From: Euborellia annulipes
Lineage: Eukaryota; Arthropoda; Insecta; Dermaptera; Anisolabididae
Length of the DNA: 64,000 nucleotides
Assembly: GCA_023213315.1 (NCBI GenBank)
Contig: JAKCPI010012441.1
Location: 186,001-250,000 of the forward strand
Direction: 5' to 3'
Shown here: piece by piece, positions 1 through 10,620 of the stretch
How the letters are laid out: the number at the start of each line of letters is the position of its first letter
Numbering within the stretch: position 1 is the first letter of the stretch
Made by a program: the position numbers and the translations under genes
Notes under the pieces: model-generated
Databases searched by the model: none
Seen by the model: only the letters and a program-made list of their open reading frames with translations
What the model was told of the DNA's origin: nothing

Positions 1-344
1 AAAACGCTCTGTCTCAAAAAAAAAAAAATATATTTTCGAAAAAAAAAGAATTTTTACATAATAATCGGAACTTAAAAAAAAAATCTGGTGTGACTTAACG
101 CACCAGATTTTTTGTGACAAGATACAGTATATTTAGTTTACCATAGCACCTTGGTTCCAAACTTGACCACTTGCGTTTCATAGATGGCTCTGGGTCTATT
201 CTAAGGAAAATATTGGACAACAAAGGATAGAACAAAAGATCAACTAATGGTCGCAGTTAAAGTGCCTTAGGTCCAAATAATAATAATAATAATAATAGAT
301 GGCTCTGAGTTACGAATGCTTACATTGAAAAGAATCTGAAATAC

Positions 345-781
345 TACATCAGTAAACTGTATTTCAAATACGTTTTAGGAAAAAACTTATCAATATACTT
401 TTTTAAGAATATCTAAAATATAGTTGATTTATGAACTTTAATCAAAATCGTTCCAGTGAATTTTGAAAAATTCGAAAAAAACTACAAAAGTACATTAGTA
501 AAGTGTACTTCCAATACGTTTTAGTAAAAAACTTATTAATATACTTTTTAAAGAACATCTAAAAAATAGTTCATTTATGAATTTTGATCAAAATCGTTCC
601 GGCAAATTTTGGCAAATTCGAAAAAAGCTAAAAAAGTACATCAGTAAAGTGTACTTCAAATAATTTTCTCGAAAAAACTTACTGATACACTTTTTAAAGA
701 CCATCTAAAAAATAGTTGAATTATAAACTTTAATCAAAATTGATAGGCCAAATTTTGAGAAATTCGAAAAAACTGAAAAAG
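345..781 (+). repeat. Tandem repeat, about 146 bp x 3, inside R1
   Basis: Three adjacent units start at 345, 491 and 637, each with TACATYAGTAAA, and a truncated fourth starts near 782. The periods are 146, 146 and 145 bp. Units diverge by small substitutions, for example TTAGTAAAAAAC against CTCGAAAAAAC. Other R1 copies in the window (36095, 56485) carry only one unit, so the expansion is local to this copy. Confidence 0.75.
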
Positions 782-1012
782 TGCTTCAGTAAAGTACTAA
801 TACTTTTTGGCCAATTTTGTTCACAAGTTTATTTTAACTATCCGGAAGGTTAACTAACTTAAATATAAAATTTCAACCTAGTAGCTCATTTCTTTCATGC
901 CTTAAATCATCACACACAGACATGCTGCGAAAACCACTTTTTTTGGACTCAGGGGACCTCAAAACGTATATTTCCATCAAATTCTCGAATCTTTAACATG
1001 AATCCAATACTA

Positions 1013-1034
1013 TTTCTCTCTCTGTCTCTCTCTG

Positions 1035-1078
<44 letters not shown>
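1013..1078. repeat. Compound microsatellite (CT-rich then TA)n
   Basis: A run of TCTCTCTGTCTC-type repeats passes into about 13 TA dinucleotides. It sits at the 3' end of the R1 copy, where the other copies also have TA-rich spacers. Confidence 0.9.
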
Positions 1079-1082
<4 letters not shown>

Positions 1083-1304
1083 ACATAAATAGGCAAGTGA
1101 AAGTAATAAAATGACAAGAATAAATCAAAATTTTTCTTTTGTAACAATCCACCAGCAGTATTTTTAATCAACTCCAAACAAGAAACTACTGTTTATGAAA
1201 AATTCGAACCCTTCTTTATTTACAAGAGCATATCCAAGAAAAATATCTAGAATATTACTCAAGATAAACATGCTTCTAATTCAGGAAATTTATTCATCCC
1301 CCAG

Positions 1305-1387
1305 GCGAATTGGCTGTGGCAATCGAGTCAACTGATGACGAATCTGAAACGTGCACAACTCCGAGCAAAACTTTCAGTGAACGCTGA
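1305..1387 (+). CDS. Probable terminal exon of an unidentified gene extending left of the window
   Basis: A pyrimidine-rich tract ending in CATCCCCCAG at 1304 is followed by an open frame of 26 complete codons ending in TGA at 1385-1387. The peptide is acidic and Ser/Thr-rich (ends TPSKTFSER) and its base composition is far more balanced than the AT-rich surroundings. The balanced composition continues to about 1660, as expected of a 3' UTR. No upstream exon is recognisable in 1-1300, so the rest would lie outside the window or beyond the R1 insertion. I do not recognise the protein. A chance open frame is possible. Confidence 0.4.
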
Positions 1388-1660
1388 GACGGCGAATACG
1401 GCGAAGACACCATCAACACTGTCACCGTCAGCATCATCTCAACATATTAATGACAAGAAGAACGAATGATACCGTCTTATTGGCATCATGTTATTGTTGT
1501 TGCTGTTGTTGTTGATGTTGTTATGGTTTGTAAACCAGACCTGATTTGCCTGTAACCGGTCTCCTCCTAGTCACGTCCCTCCTGCTTTTGTCTCCAAGGA
1601 CATGATCGCCGCCACTGCCTACCACCCACGCACTCTCGTTAATGTCAATTTAGCAGATCA
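1388..1660 (+). other. Possible 3' UTR with GTT-rich tract
   Basis: About 270 bases of balanced composition follow the putative stop, including a (GTT/GCT)-rich tract at 1493-1522. No clear AATAAA hexamer is seen before the sequence turns AT-rich. Confidence 0.25.
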
Positions 1661-2110
1661 AAAAAGCCATTTGCATTTATATATACATATATATTAACGT
1701 AACTATCCTAAATGAGTGCATTAACATTCTGAAGATGACGTGTCAAAAATTTGTTTAAATTTAACGAAATTTTTTATAGATTTTTTTTTTCTTATAAATA
1801 TGTATTTCTATCTAAAGAAGTGAATTATTTCTTCTGATTTCACATATTTATTAGTGAGCACCGCAGGACAAAGTTCCATCCTTCATTTAAAATTCAAATG
1901 AATTATTTCGAACATTAATCAAAATTAGCTATACAAATACATTTATTATTCAACATTATCTTATTTAAATAAATAAGAAAGGAGTCCAAAAGATCTTTCA
2001 AACAAAATTACTTCTTTCTGAATTAACGATTGTCTATTCTATATTTCTAAAAATCTAGAGCACTTTAAAGTATAAAGAGTCGCGGGGGATCCCCGAACTA
2101 CGGTCCGGGA
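1661..2110. other. AT-rich intergenic, no feature seen
   Basis: Simple AT-rich sequence with a short TATATA tract near 1680. There is no open frame, splice-like structure or recognisable repeat. Confidence 0.6.
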
Positions 2111-2117
2111 CTACTTA

Positions 2118-2478
2118 AAGTGGACTCCTATGAGTTTTTTCATGTAATTATATATATAATTTCTTATTTATTAATTACATAAAATAGAGTTATTCTCTAT
2201 TAGTACATCTAGATTGTGCCTGGTTGACGGAGAAATTTATGGCTTCGGGTCAATTTCTCCCGATGACTAAAAAAGCAATCTGAGTGAATTCAAATAAAAG
2301 AATGCCGTGCTCTGGTCCATTGGTTAGGGCACACTGAGTACAAATCCGTGGATCCATGGTTTGACCCCCGGCAGCACCCTAACTTGTCGGCTATTTGAAT
2401 TAATAAATATTAAATTGAATCAAGTAATTATGTAATTAAAAAAATAATTATATGAATAAACCCATAGGGATCCACTTA
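2118..2478. mobile_element. MITE-like element with ~33-bp inverted ends
   Basis: The left end (2118-2150, AAGTGGACTCCTATGAG...) is an imperfect inverted repeat of the right end (2446-2478, ...CCATAGGGATCCACTT). The interior has no transposase and carries a tRNA-like SINE at 2305-2400. The superfamily is not determinable from the ends alone. Confidence 0.6.
2305..2400 (+). repeat. tRNA-derived SINE-like sequence
   Basis: The sequence TCCATTGGTTAGGGCAC resembles a pol III A box. About 35 bases later GGTTTGACCCCC resembles a B box, in tRNA-like spacing. It continues into GGCAGCACC and an AT-rich tail. It is not a plausible functional tRNA because no complete cloverleaf with anticodon loop is apparent. 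Confidence 0.5.
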
Positions 2479-3000
2479 ATATATATCTATTTGATCTTAA
2501 CGCGTTGCGGATTATTTTAAATTCATGAACATTTTTTAAATTTATTATTTGGATAATTCTATTTTTGAATTTACATATAAGCTACACAAGCCGCCACTTT
2601 CTTTGAGCACCTCCAAAAAAAAAAAAAATTATTCGAGAGAGAAATATCATTTCATCGACATAGAATATGTGACTTATAAAGGGCCGTCCCCTCTTATATA
2701 ACTTCTCCAAGTCTAAATGAGACGCGTGAACCATAGAAGTTTCCATTATTATTCAAACAATGAAATACTTGGATGGAAAAATCCAATCAAACACTTGGAG
2801 GTGCCTCTCTGAAAATTAAACACTAACTCACACGACGGCGCTGGGCCGGAATGTTGAAAGTCCTTAATGTAAAAAAAAAATAAAATAAAAAACACTTGCA
2901 TTTAAAAATGCGGGAAAATAAAAATATTGAGTATTTGGATTACTAAAATAAAAACTTGGAGTAATTTCATTTAATAAATGATTATTTAAATATCTGTTAA

Positions 3001-3352
3001 GGCTGAACGCATACCAATTGAGCAAAACGCTCTTGGACAAAACGTTTTGTCCAAGAGCAAAACGTTTTGCTCAATGCCACACCGATTAGGCAAAATGTTT
3101 TGTCATTGAGTGTTATTGCCTAATCGGTGTGCGTTGGCATTTTTTGCTCAATGTCCAAACATTTTGTCCAATGTCAACGCACACTGATTGATCAAAACGC
3201 TCAATGGCAAAACATTTTGTTCAATGATGTCGAATCATGATCAATTGTGTTTTGACTCCTCGGTGTGCGTTGACCTATAGAAAAGCATTGAAAAAACAGT
3301 TTTAGGCACGATTAGTCAAAAACGTTTTTGCTCAATTGGTGTGTGTTCAGCC
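3001..3352. mobile_element. PIF/Harbinger-like MITE, TAA target duplication
   Basis: The element starts GGCTGAACGC and ends GTGTTCAGCC, with inverted ends extending about 30 bp (CCAATTGAGCAAAA). It is flanked by TAA at 2998-3000 and 3353-3355, the 3-bp TWA target site typical of PIF/Harbinger. The interior is built of repeated palindromic AAAACGTTTTG-type motifs and has no transposase. Confidence 0.75.
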
Positions 3353-3355
3353 TAA

Positions 3356-4270
3356 CACTCCAAGCTTTTATTTTATTCCTAAATACACTCATAAAATTTA
3401 TTTTCCTGTTTTTAGTGTGTTTTTTTTTCTTATAACAATTGGAGACAACTTTTATAAAATGCACAATTGTTAAGTGCGGCCTCCTCAAGGTCGTTTAATC
3501 AATTATTGCTTAACTCTTCGCAAATTAAATGTTATTATCACCCCGGCCTAATTTTGCCGGGCCTAAAGAGCCTTTAATGCGCTTAAAAATGAAAAAAAAA
3601 TGGAGGTGGGGCGAATTCCATATTTTATCGAATTCTTCAAGTATTAAAAACATCTACTTAAAATTAATTGAAGTAATTATTTTTATACCTTCGCCAGCAT
3701 CGAAATTGCATCAAATGCCAGTGAACATTTCTATTGTATAGGAATAACGTAAATATTAAAATTACTTTATTGATAGAACTCGAACATTCTGATATTTCAT
3801 CACTAATAAAAAATAGAAATTTTATTTATAAATCCCTAAATAATGACTTCTTTGAAAGCAAGGATTTGATGCTAAAACTGAGGTATTATATTGAAATTTT
3901 TGGCTTAATTTTTATATTAAAATATATATATGAAATTTTAATATAAAATTTTTGATCAAAATTATTCTTCATCTTATTAACATTCTATTTTTATTAATTA
4001 ATTCTTTAATTATTATACTAAAACTATTCCATATTGGAGGTTTTCTTTCTTTTTCCAAGAAAATCAATTCACAAAATATGGGCTAAATAATTTTTTTTTT
4101 AGTCTAGTCTTTATTAAAAAAATAATTTTTCTTTAATCTAAATACTAAAATTTTCAAAGACTGAATTTTTCTTATTAGCCTGTAATAAATATTATATATT
4201 TTTTAAAATTTTTTTCAATCGACTGGGACTTGATTATTTTATTTATTAAATAAAAAAAGAAGAATTTTAG
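3356..4270. other. AT-rich intergenic, no supported gene
   Basis: Two 70-codon open frames occur here, but their composition follows the background, they have no recognisable motif, and they overlap low-complexity AT sequence. Nothing else is seen. Confidence 0.6.
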
Positions 4271-4271
4271 A

Positions 4272-4410
4272 AAAAGCGAGTGGACTAAGTGGATCCAAGC
4301 ATTTTTCGAATTTTATAAATCTCTCTTCCTGGGGTTAGGAGGTGGAAACTTATTCCTCCCCAGTAACAGGCACAAAAGGCCTAAACACTTGTTGAATTGG
4401 AACCCGAAAT
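4272..4410 (+). repeat. SINE3 fragment
   Basis: It contains GCGAGTGGACTAAGTGGATCC (A-box-like) and CCTCCCCAGTAACAGGCAC, both shared with the longer copy at 28185-28380. The middle section, including the B box, is diverged or lost. Confidence 0.5.
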
Positions 4411-5100
4411 TGAATCATCTAAAAAGAAGATGAGATAAAACTGAAAAAGTTTCCTATAAAATTTTCCAATTAAAATGAAGCATAGGCGTACTCTGAAATT
4501 TATAGTGGGAAGAATAATTTGAGCCAATCATCTTAATTTGCAAAAGAATTAGACCAGGTGATGTGGTTCTCAATAAATATTGATGAGCACCAAACAAAAT
4601 TACTTCGCTGTTCTATAGTGAAACCATATTTCGCTCTAGTTAACAAATAATACGGATTTGAAAAAGTTTTTTGATAGAATATCAAGTCTTGGTTGAGAAT
4701 GAACCTCCCCTCTACGTACGCCTATGATTTAGCTAACATTTTTCTACATTCTTAAAACACTTCAAAAGAATGCTTGCTTTTTCAATAAATCTTAAAGGTC
4801 TTAATTCTTTGGTAGGCTCTCTTAATTCTAAACATGATAAAAATAAACGAAATTGAGTGCCTCAGTTTGACCAATGAATTGAAAATTCCACTCTCTTTAA
4901 AAATTTCTTAAACATTTCACTTCTTCTAAAAATAAAGGAATAATTAAAGGGGGTAGATTATTCTACTCAGGGCCGTAGACAGAAAATTTTTCAGAATGAA
5001 GGGGGGTTTGGTTGATAGGCCCCTCCCCCCCTTTTTTCAACCCTCCTCTCCAAAATTAATATAAAATTTCTTTATAATTTTTAACAATATTTAAAATTTT
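4411..5100. other. Intergenic with a solitary hAT-like end
   Basis: Mostly unassignable AT-rich sequence. At 4970-5040 a segment starting CAGGGCCGTAGAC and rich in G and C runs resembles one end of the hAT-like MITEs found elsewhere in the window. No matching second end is seen. Confidence 0.35.
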
Positions 5101-5102
5101 AA

Positions 5103-5180
5103 CACCACTCTAATAAGTAAGGATAAGAGCAGCAAAAACAAAAGAGCCTTTGGATGCCAAGTGCCAAAGGAGACGTTTCG
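5103..5180 (-). repeat. Fragment of hammerhead-bearing repeat (3' half)
   Basis: On the minus strand this reads GAAACGTCTCC then GGCATCCAAAGGC and ends GCTGCTC. That matches the part downstream of the ribozyme in the copies at 7105 and 39519. The CUGANGA core is absent. Confidence 0.55.
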
Positions 5181-5376
5181 CGACTTTCTTACTACCAAAA
5201 AAATTAATATATACATTCAGTAGTACAAACATGATGCGAACAACTATATTTCAATTGAAATCTTATTAGGTATATATTTCGGCTGCAGACGCCATTAGGA
5301 TTTTAATTTATATATATTTTAAATTAATAATACTCCTTTATATATAAAGTTGTCATATTTATTGATATTGATATAT

Positions 5377-5810
5377 CCCTCGGGCTTGCTGTAGGGGTTA
5401 GCTTGTTGGCCTTGTATACCAACGATCGCGGGTTCGGATCCCAGGCAGTCCGCTGATTTTATTTCTTGAATAAGAATGCCTGGACCCCAAAATATATATA
5501 TATATATTAATTAATCAACGGTTGAGGAGGCGATTAGCCGAAGGGAGAAAGCAGTTAAGCTTATAATCCTGAGTTGAATACAACTCGAGTTCAAATCCAC
5601 CTCATGGCAATAAATTATCCAACTCTATTTGAGATGCATCCTCCTGAGGAAGGAAACGGGAACCCACCTCAGTATCATTCCTATGAGGCTGACACTAATG
5701 ACTGAGAGAATCAACGGTTATCGTCAAAGTCTTATATGGCATGAGTTGCCGAAAAGACTGTATGAGTGTGAATGAGAAAAAAGTGTGAGTGTTTTTTATA
5801 AAAAAAATTT
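5377..5810 (+). repeat. SINE1, tRNA-derived, interrupted by SINE2
   Basis: An A-box-like GTAGGGGTTAGCTTGTTGG and a B-box GGGTTCGGATCCC are spaced as in a tRNA. A body follows with GCAGTCCGCTGATTTTATTT, and a tail with GCCGAAAAGACTGT and GTGAATGAGAAAAAAGTG. The 10-bp direct repeat ATTGATATAT flanks it exactly (5367-5376 and 5811-5820). It is split by SINE2 at 5524-5708. At least four relatives lie in this window. Confidence 0.85.
5524..5708 (+). repeat. SINE2, tRNA-derived, inserted in SINE1
   Basis: It carries GATTAGCCGAAGGGAGAAAGC (A-box-like) and GAGTTCAAATCCACC (B box). The 11-bp duplication AATCAACGGTT lies at 5513-5523 and 5709-5719. Removing it restores a continuous SINE1, so it is the younger insertion. 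It ends without a long A tail. Confidence 0.85.
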
Positions 5811-5885
5811 ATTGATATATATAAAAGTTCGTACATCTATACACTCATGGACAAAATTAGAGGAACAAAAAAAAAAAAAACTATA

Positions 5886-6250
5886 AAGGTCAATTTCCAC
5901 TAGACACTAGAATTTCCCCTATCGTGCCATGCCTTCAGCATTTCCACTAGACGTGTCGTTCCCCTGGCATGCCACTGCTGTCAGAGTTGTGTTCGGCCGT
6001 TTCTGTGCCAACACGGAAATAGCCGAGAAATAGACAGACGGCCACGGAACGGCCGAAGACAATTTCTACTAATCATGTCGTGCCCCGGCCATGGGATGCC
6101 TTACGCCGTTTTCGCACGAAGGACTGTTGGCGGCAGACGGCACGGCCTCTCCAATGCTATTTAAATAGCAAGTCCGTTTTAGCCGATTGCATCGCACGGC
6201 AGGGGCCATGCAAGCCATTTTCTCGTTGTTCCGCTAATTTTGTCCCTGAG
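5886..6250. mobile_element. GC-richer island, possible MITE
   Basis: It starts AGGTCAATTTCCACTAGACAC. CATGCC/GGCATG and CGGCC/GGCCG motifs recur in both orientations, and it ends at a (TA)n tract. The composition is unlike the flanks. A 95-codon open frame crosses it but runs into the microsatellite and has no protein-like features. I could not define matching termini. Confidence 0.35.
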
Positions 6251-6594
6251 TGTTATATATATATATATATATATATTCTTGTAAAAAGGCGAACTCTTAA
6301 ACTACTTGAGAATCTATTCGAGAATGAATTATTTTTATTTCTATATAGTCACATTCATTTTTTATAAATAAGAAATTAGAAATATATAATATATATACAT
6401 CACTATTAATAGGGGAATTTTTAATTATAGACCTCATTTTTGTAGCCTCTTATTAATTTAAATATATAGGTCTACATCACGTTTTGTAAGCCATGAAGAA
6501 AATTCATACAATTTAATAATTTTTAATTCAAAAAACCGACACCTATTTAATAAATATTAAATTGTATGAAGTTTATTATCAATTTAGGATATTT

Positions 6595-6785
6595 CTTGTT
6601 GTTGTTGAACTGCAAGTGGGCTCTCGATTTTAAGGAAGGATCTTGAGTTCAATTGAGGGCATGATTGGGGACAACAGGGTCTATGGCTCCCCAAAGGGTC
6701 GGAGTCGTATATCTGAAGAGCTGGCCATAAATCATAAAGCTGCCAAAAGGAAGAGATATTGAAGAATCTTGATTATAATTAATTT
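6595..6785 (+). repeat. SINE-like sequence
   Basis: GAGTTCAATTGAGGGC resembles a B box. A body follows, ending in CATAAATCATAAAGCTGCC, a phrase typical of retroposon tails. The boundaries are uncertain. Confidence 0.35.
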
Positions 6786-7106
6786 TCCATGACATTTGAG
6801 ATATTCAAATTATTACTACTTTACTCCCCGTTTCAAATACTATATGCGTACTTCATTTGAAACGAATTCATTGTGGATTTCTATAGAATAAATACATAGG
6901 CCCTATATATATACATATATTTTTCCATTTCATTTTTATATAGGCCTATATATATATATATAGATAGAAGATTCACAATAAATATAACAACTTTGGGTCT
7001 CAATTATATATAAGCCTACAGTAGTAAGATCTTAATTTAATTATAGTTGTTCGCATCTTGGTTGTACTATGTATATGTTTATACTGTATTTTATAGTAAG
7101 GACTGA

Positions 7107-7160
7107 ATGGACAAATAAAATTTCGTCCGAAACGTCTCCTTCGGCATTAGATATCCAAAG
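7107..7160 (+). ncRNA. Degenerate hammerhead motif
   Basis: AAGGA, CTGAATGGAC, a loop, GTCC, GAAACGTC, TCCTT. Stem I (AAGGA/TCCTT) and stem II (GGAC/GTCC) pair, but the core reads CTGAATG instead of CTGANGA. Compared with the intact copy at 39519 it lacks two G residues. It is probably inactive. Confidence 0.5.
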
Positions 7161-7169
7161 GCTTTTTTG

Positions 7170-8440
7170 ATTTGCTGCTCTACTAATTACAAACATAAAC
7201 AGCAACTTGTCTCGAATAATTATTATATTTTTATTTATTTATTAGAGTTCTCGGAGGAGGGTTTGAACTCCCATTAGCTATGGCCCATATTCTATCAATA
7301 TTTAAAATTAATTATAAACATTCCTTAAATAATTTTCATTTTAAAATGATTTTTATTAAAATTTTATTTTTTCCAATAAAATTATTTATTTTTTTAATTT
7401 GCATTTTTTAAAGTGATGCTGTGGAAATTTTTTAATCCGATTATTTTACTCTAATTTTATGAATTTTCTAAATGTACTTATTTATTAGAAATATATTAAA
7501 TTAATTATATAATTTATATATATATATATTTTGCTAAATTAATTTCAAAGCACTCTCAAATCAATACAATATAGTTAATATATATGTATGTAATATATAC
7601 TTTATGTATATATATATATATTGTACATTTTAATATGATGATAGATGAAATATTTTTTTAAAAAAAGTGTCATATATTAAAAGAGAAAAAAAATTCAAAT
7701 GAAAGTCAATCATATAACAATTTGTGATGCATCAAGAGAATAATTTTTTTATGTATTTGATTGTACTTAGCAAAAAAATAAAAGAAATTTTAATTTAAAA
7801 GGGACCTGATCTTGTCAAAGATAAAAATAAATAAATAAGTCGCTCTGTCTCTATATGTAAATATTTATCATATAAAATAACTACTTAGTAAAAAATAAAA
7901 TTTATATGCCCTAATTAATTAAAAGATCTTAATAAAATTAAGATGTATATGTTGGCAAATGTTTTTTAAAGCTTTAAAAAATATTTATTATTTGCTTATC
8001 ATTGTTTAACAATCCGCTTTTATTTTATAAATAAATTTTTTATATGTAATGTAATTATAAGGCCGATTTAACGCCACACAAAATCACATTTAATCACTCT
8101 GTGGCGCACAGCATTTTAGTCGTGCGATTAAATAAATAAAACTTTTCACACACTTTTTGAATCTCTCACAAAAAAATTATATATTTTCATTTTGAAATTT
8201 TGTTTTAAAGAGATGGAAAGAATTGTAAAATCAATGTCTTTGTTTATTGAATGTGTAGAAGTTATTTAGTGTAGAAAAACTGTAAAAGGATTAGTGTAAT
8301 TAAGTTTATGCAAAAGTGAAAGTTGAGTGTAGAAATTGTTAAAATAATTAGTGTAAATAGACCTTTATTTTTGATAAATTAGTAATTAAAATTGCAAGTT
8401 AATTAACTAACAAAAAGGCTCTAATAACAACAAAGAGCGG
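7170..8440. other. AT-rich intergenic
   Basis: Long A+T stretches with TATATA microsatellites (for example 7522-7534 and 7606-7621). A short minus-strand B-box-like GAGTTCAAACCC at about 7260-7272 hints at a SINE remnant. No gene is seen. Confidence 0.5.
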
Positions 8441-8444
8441 TGAT

Positions 8445-8661
8445 TTAGTGGCGCAACCAGGGGAGGGGGGTTAGAATTTTAACACCCTCCAGATGAGAAA
8501 AAATATTCAAATTTCATATTAAAATTGAATTTTGTTTTTCCTCTGCTACGGCACTTAGCCAGGAAGGGGAGAGGGGGTATGGGAACTTCATGTTCGAAAT
8601 TTTTTTATGTTTAATTTTTTCAAACCCCCTCCCCAGGAGCAAATTCTGGTTGCACCACTGT
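8445..8661. mobile_element. hAT-like MITE, degenerate start
   Basis: The ends are AGTGGCGCAACCAG and CTGGTTGCACCACTG with a GGGGAGGGGGG/CCCCTCCCC interior. They resemble the CAGTGGCG-type elements at 53162, 53517 and 60805. No 8-bp duplication is detectable, so the boundaries are approximate. Confidence 0.6.
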
Positions 8662-8947
8662 AGCAAAGGAGTCACATTTTTACTTTTTAAATCTTTTTTG
8701 CCTAAACGACTCGAGTTCAAATCTCTCTCTAATGATATAAATTTATATGATAAAAGTAACAAAATTATATTTATTAAAAAATTGCGAATAAAATTTCATG
8801 TAAAGATATTAAAAACACAAATGAGTTTCGCACCATGAACATTTTATAAACATAATTCAATTATGAAAAGAAATTAATGGCTGAGTGATAATCAACAGGA
8901 ACAGGTTGATGAAGGCAGCCAGCAAAGAACAAAAACTTTATTTAAAT

Positions 8948-8992
8948 ATCGTCGACGTTTCGGGAACGCATCGCTCTCATCTTCAGGACGAT
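8948..8992 (-). ncRNA. Hammerhead ribozyme motif, near-complete
   Basis: On the minus strand: stem I ATCGTC, core CTGAAGA, stem II GAGAGC-GATGC-GTTCCC (one mismatch, one G-U), GAAAC, GTC, then stem I partner GACGAT. Stem I pairs 6 of 6. The GAAAC-GTC arrangement gives the minimal two-base stem III (AC/GU) known in hammerheads that work as dimers. Cleavage would follow the C of GTC. Confidence 0.75.
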
Positions 8993-9171
8993 AAATTGTT
9001 AATGTTGTTTATATACATTGTATATTGATACATGTAGGTCATACAAAATTATAATACAAATTTGCATATACCATTAAATGTATGTTTAATTGTCTATGAG
9101 AATTGTTATTGGTGCCTGGGCTTAATTTATTGTTGAATGGGCCCGAAACATCAGCACTGACCAAGATTAAA

Positions 9172-9216
9172 AGAGTCCTGAAGATGGGAGCGATGCGTTC
9201 CCGAAACGTCGACGAT
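9172..9216 (+). ncRNA. Hammerhead ribozyme motif, mirror copy
   Basis: AGAGTC, CTGAAGA, TGGGAGC-GATGC-GTTCCC, GAAAC, GTC, GACGAT. Stem II pairs over six positions (GGGAGC/GTTCCC with one G-U). Stem I keeps three pairs (GTC/GAC). It is the inverted partner of the copy at 8948-8992. Confidence 0.7.
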
Positions 9217-9399
9217 ATTTAAATAAAATTTTTGTTCTTTGCTGGCTGTTCCTGATAATTCAATTATGTTTTCCGCCAAATATTCATAATGTAAAATGTA
9301 TTTGTGTAAAAAAAATTAGAAATTTATATCTAAGCTCATTTGTCTTTTTAATATAATATTTCAATTGTTTGAAAAAATTGAAATTTTATTTTTAGGCAT

Positions 9400-9540
9400 T
9401 TGGTCATTTAAACCCCGTCGCTATTTATTTAAATTGATTGGTAGCCAATTCAATTTAAATAAATTTATATAATGGGACTGAATGTGAACCCGCAACCCTT
9501 GGTACAAATGGAGAGCTATCCAAGGCCCTGAGTCGTTGAA
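9400..9540 (-). repeat. SINE7-like tRNA-derived fragment
   Basis: The minus strand carries GGGTTGCGGGTTCACATTC (B-box-like), preceded by GGATAGCTCTCC. It is followed by a body with TTGAATTGGCTACCAATC that recurs at 11765-11815 and 60900-60945. Confidence 0.45.
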
Positions 9541-9559
9541 ATTTTATAATAATAAAAAA

Positions 9560-10490
9560 AAACATATTCTTATATAATTTTGTAACTTGTTATCATACAT
9601 TATTTATATAGTATATTTATTAATTTTATAAAAATCAAAGGCTGGCACAGTTTTGCCTTATGCTCGTGCTTTGTTCATATTAGATCCGTTTCGTTATTCA
9701 GTAAACTTGCCCGTGAAACTTTAATTACGAATTTCTCTAATACAAAGTTCCATTTACTCTAATTCTATTACAGTTTTTATTTAACCCTCAACATTCACTA
9801 TAAGCTCGATTTTACAATTCTTGCCATTTACATGTTGTGTGCAAAGCTGATGAAAAAGTGTGAAAAGACTTGTGTGAATCTAGCTGGGTGCATATTAAAA
9901 CGAGACTCTTGAAATTGCGCTGTTTTACCAATTTGAGGTGTCCTATTAGGGGTACAATCTCATTTGGCACCCACGCTTAATCTACATGAAACACTTGTGT
10001 ATATTTTGTTTATATCCCCTCTTTTTATGAGGGTTTAATTTCAAATAAAACATTTAGCTGGTAGCTGGTCAACAAAGTAAAAAATTATCAGGTGTTAGCC
10101 GCATAAAATGAATTGCGGATCCCCAAGAGCTTTTGTCTTTATTTTCCGTATATTTAATGAAATGTAAATATTATTTTAAATAATAAACCGCAAGTAATAG
10201 AAGTATTTTATAAATATATAGGTCTATATATATATATGATGTTAAATATTATTTAATTATTTGAAAAGCCATTTTTTCTACTTAGATATGGATCCACAAC
10301 TGATTTCTTATATCGTCTTTTTTTATATAAATAAGCATCTTTTAGTTTCGATACAATTTTTTGTGTTTATAATTTAGAAACAGCCAATCGAATGCAAATT
10401 TCCTCATTGCTTTTAAAATGTATCCATTATACTTTAATAAATATATTTAGGGTTTATTTGTTTTTTAATTTAAATTACACTGCATTTTAT
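9560..10490. other. Intergenic, no feature seen
   Basis: AT-rich sequence of mixed composition. Neither strand shows a splice-flanked open frame or a repeat with definable ends. Confidence 0.5.
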
Positions 10491-10499
10491 TAAATAATA

Positions 10500-10620
10500 T
10501 AAAAGGTAATAAGTCTACCCCTGTGAGTTCGGGGTCTAGAATAGACTCAAAGTACCCATGCTTGTCGTAAAAGGCGACTAAAATGGGCCAACGCCTCACC
10601 AGTGTTGATATATATATATA
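10500..10620 (+). repeat. Retroelement tail-like fragment
   Basis: The phrase CATGCTTGTCGTAAAAGGCG followed by ACTAAAATGGG is a motif I associate with dispersed retroelements in invertebrate genomes. It ends at a TATATATA tract. The element type is not determined. Confidence 0.35.

Larger units (their letters stand above)
86..1085 (+). repeat. R1 interspersed repeat, copy a (internally expanded)
   Basis: First of eight copies of a dispersed repeat I call R1. Diagnostic pieces, in order, are: a hairpin around TCTGGTGTGAC; a segment with CAGTAAAGTACTAGTACTTT; a segment CTTAAATATAAAATTTCAAC; the phrase ATGTCGCGAAAACCAC with GGACCTCAAAACG; and a 3' end ATCCAATACTTTCTCT followed by a (TA)-rich spacer. 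In this copy the hairpin and later parts are separated by foreign sequence at about 160-330, and the middle is expanded into 146-bp tandem units. No coding capacity is visible. The class is unknown; the terminal hairpins would fit a non-autonomous DNA element or Helitron-like element. Confidence 0.75.
8866..9254. mobile_element. Fold-back element with two hammerhead ribozymes, 14-bp target duplication
   Basis: The left arm (from about 8914, CAGCCAGCAAAGAAC) is inverted at the right end (to about 9248, GTTCTTTGCTGGCTG). Both arms run inward to a hammerhead motif pointing away from the centre. A perfect 14-bp repeat ATAATTCAATTATG flanks it at 8852-8865 and 9255-9268. There is no open frame. 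Duplications of this length, together with hammerheads, suggest mobilisation by a retroelement (Penelope-like or retrozyme-like) rather than a DNA transposon. That attribution is inference. Confidence 0.75.

Noticed and set aside
345..781. CRISPR-like array from 146-bp repeats
   Set aside because: The units are adjacent with no spacers, in an animal genome, within an interspersed repeat.
5377..5450. tRNA gene
   Set aside because: A and B boxes are present, but it is one of five dispersed copies with SINE tails and target duplications, and there is no convincing cloverleaf.
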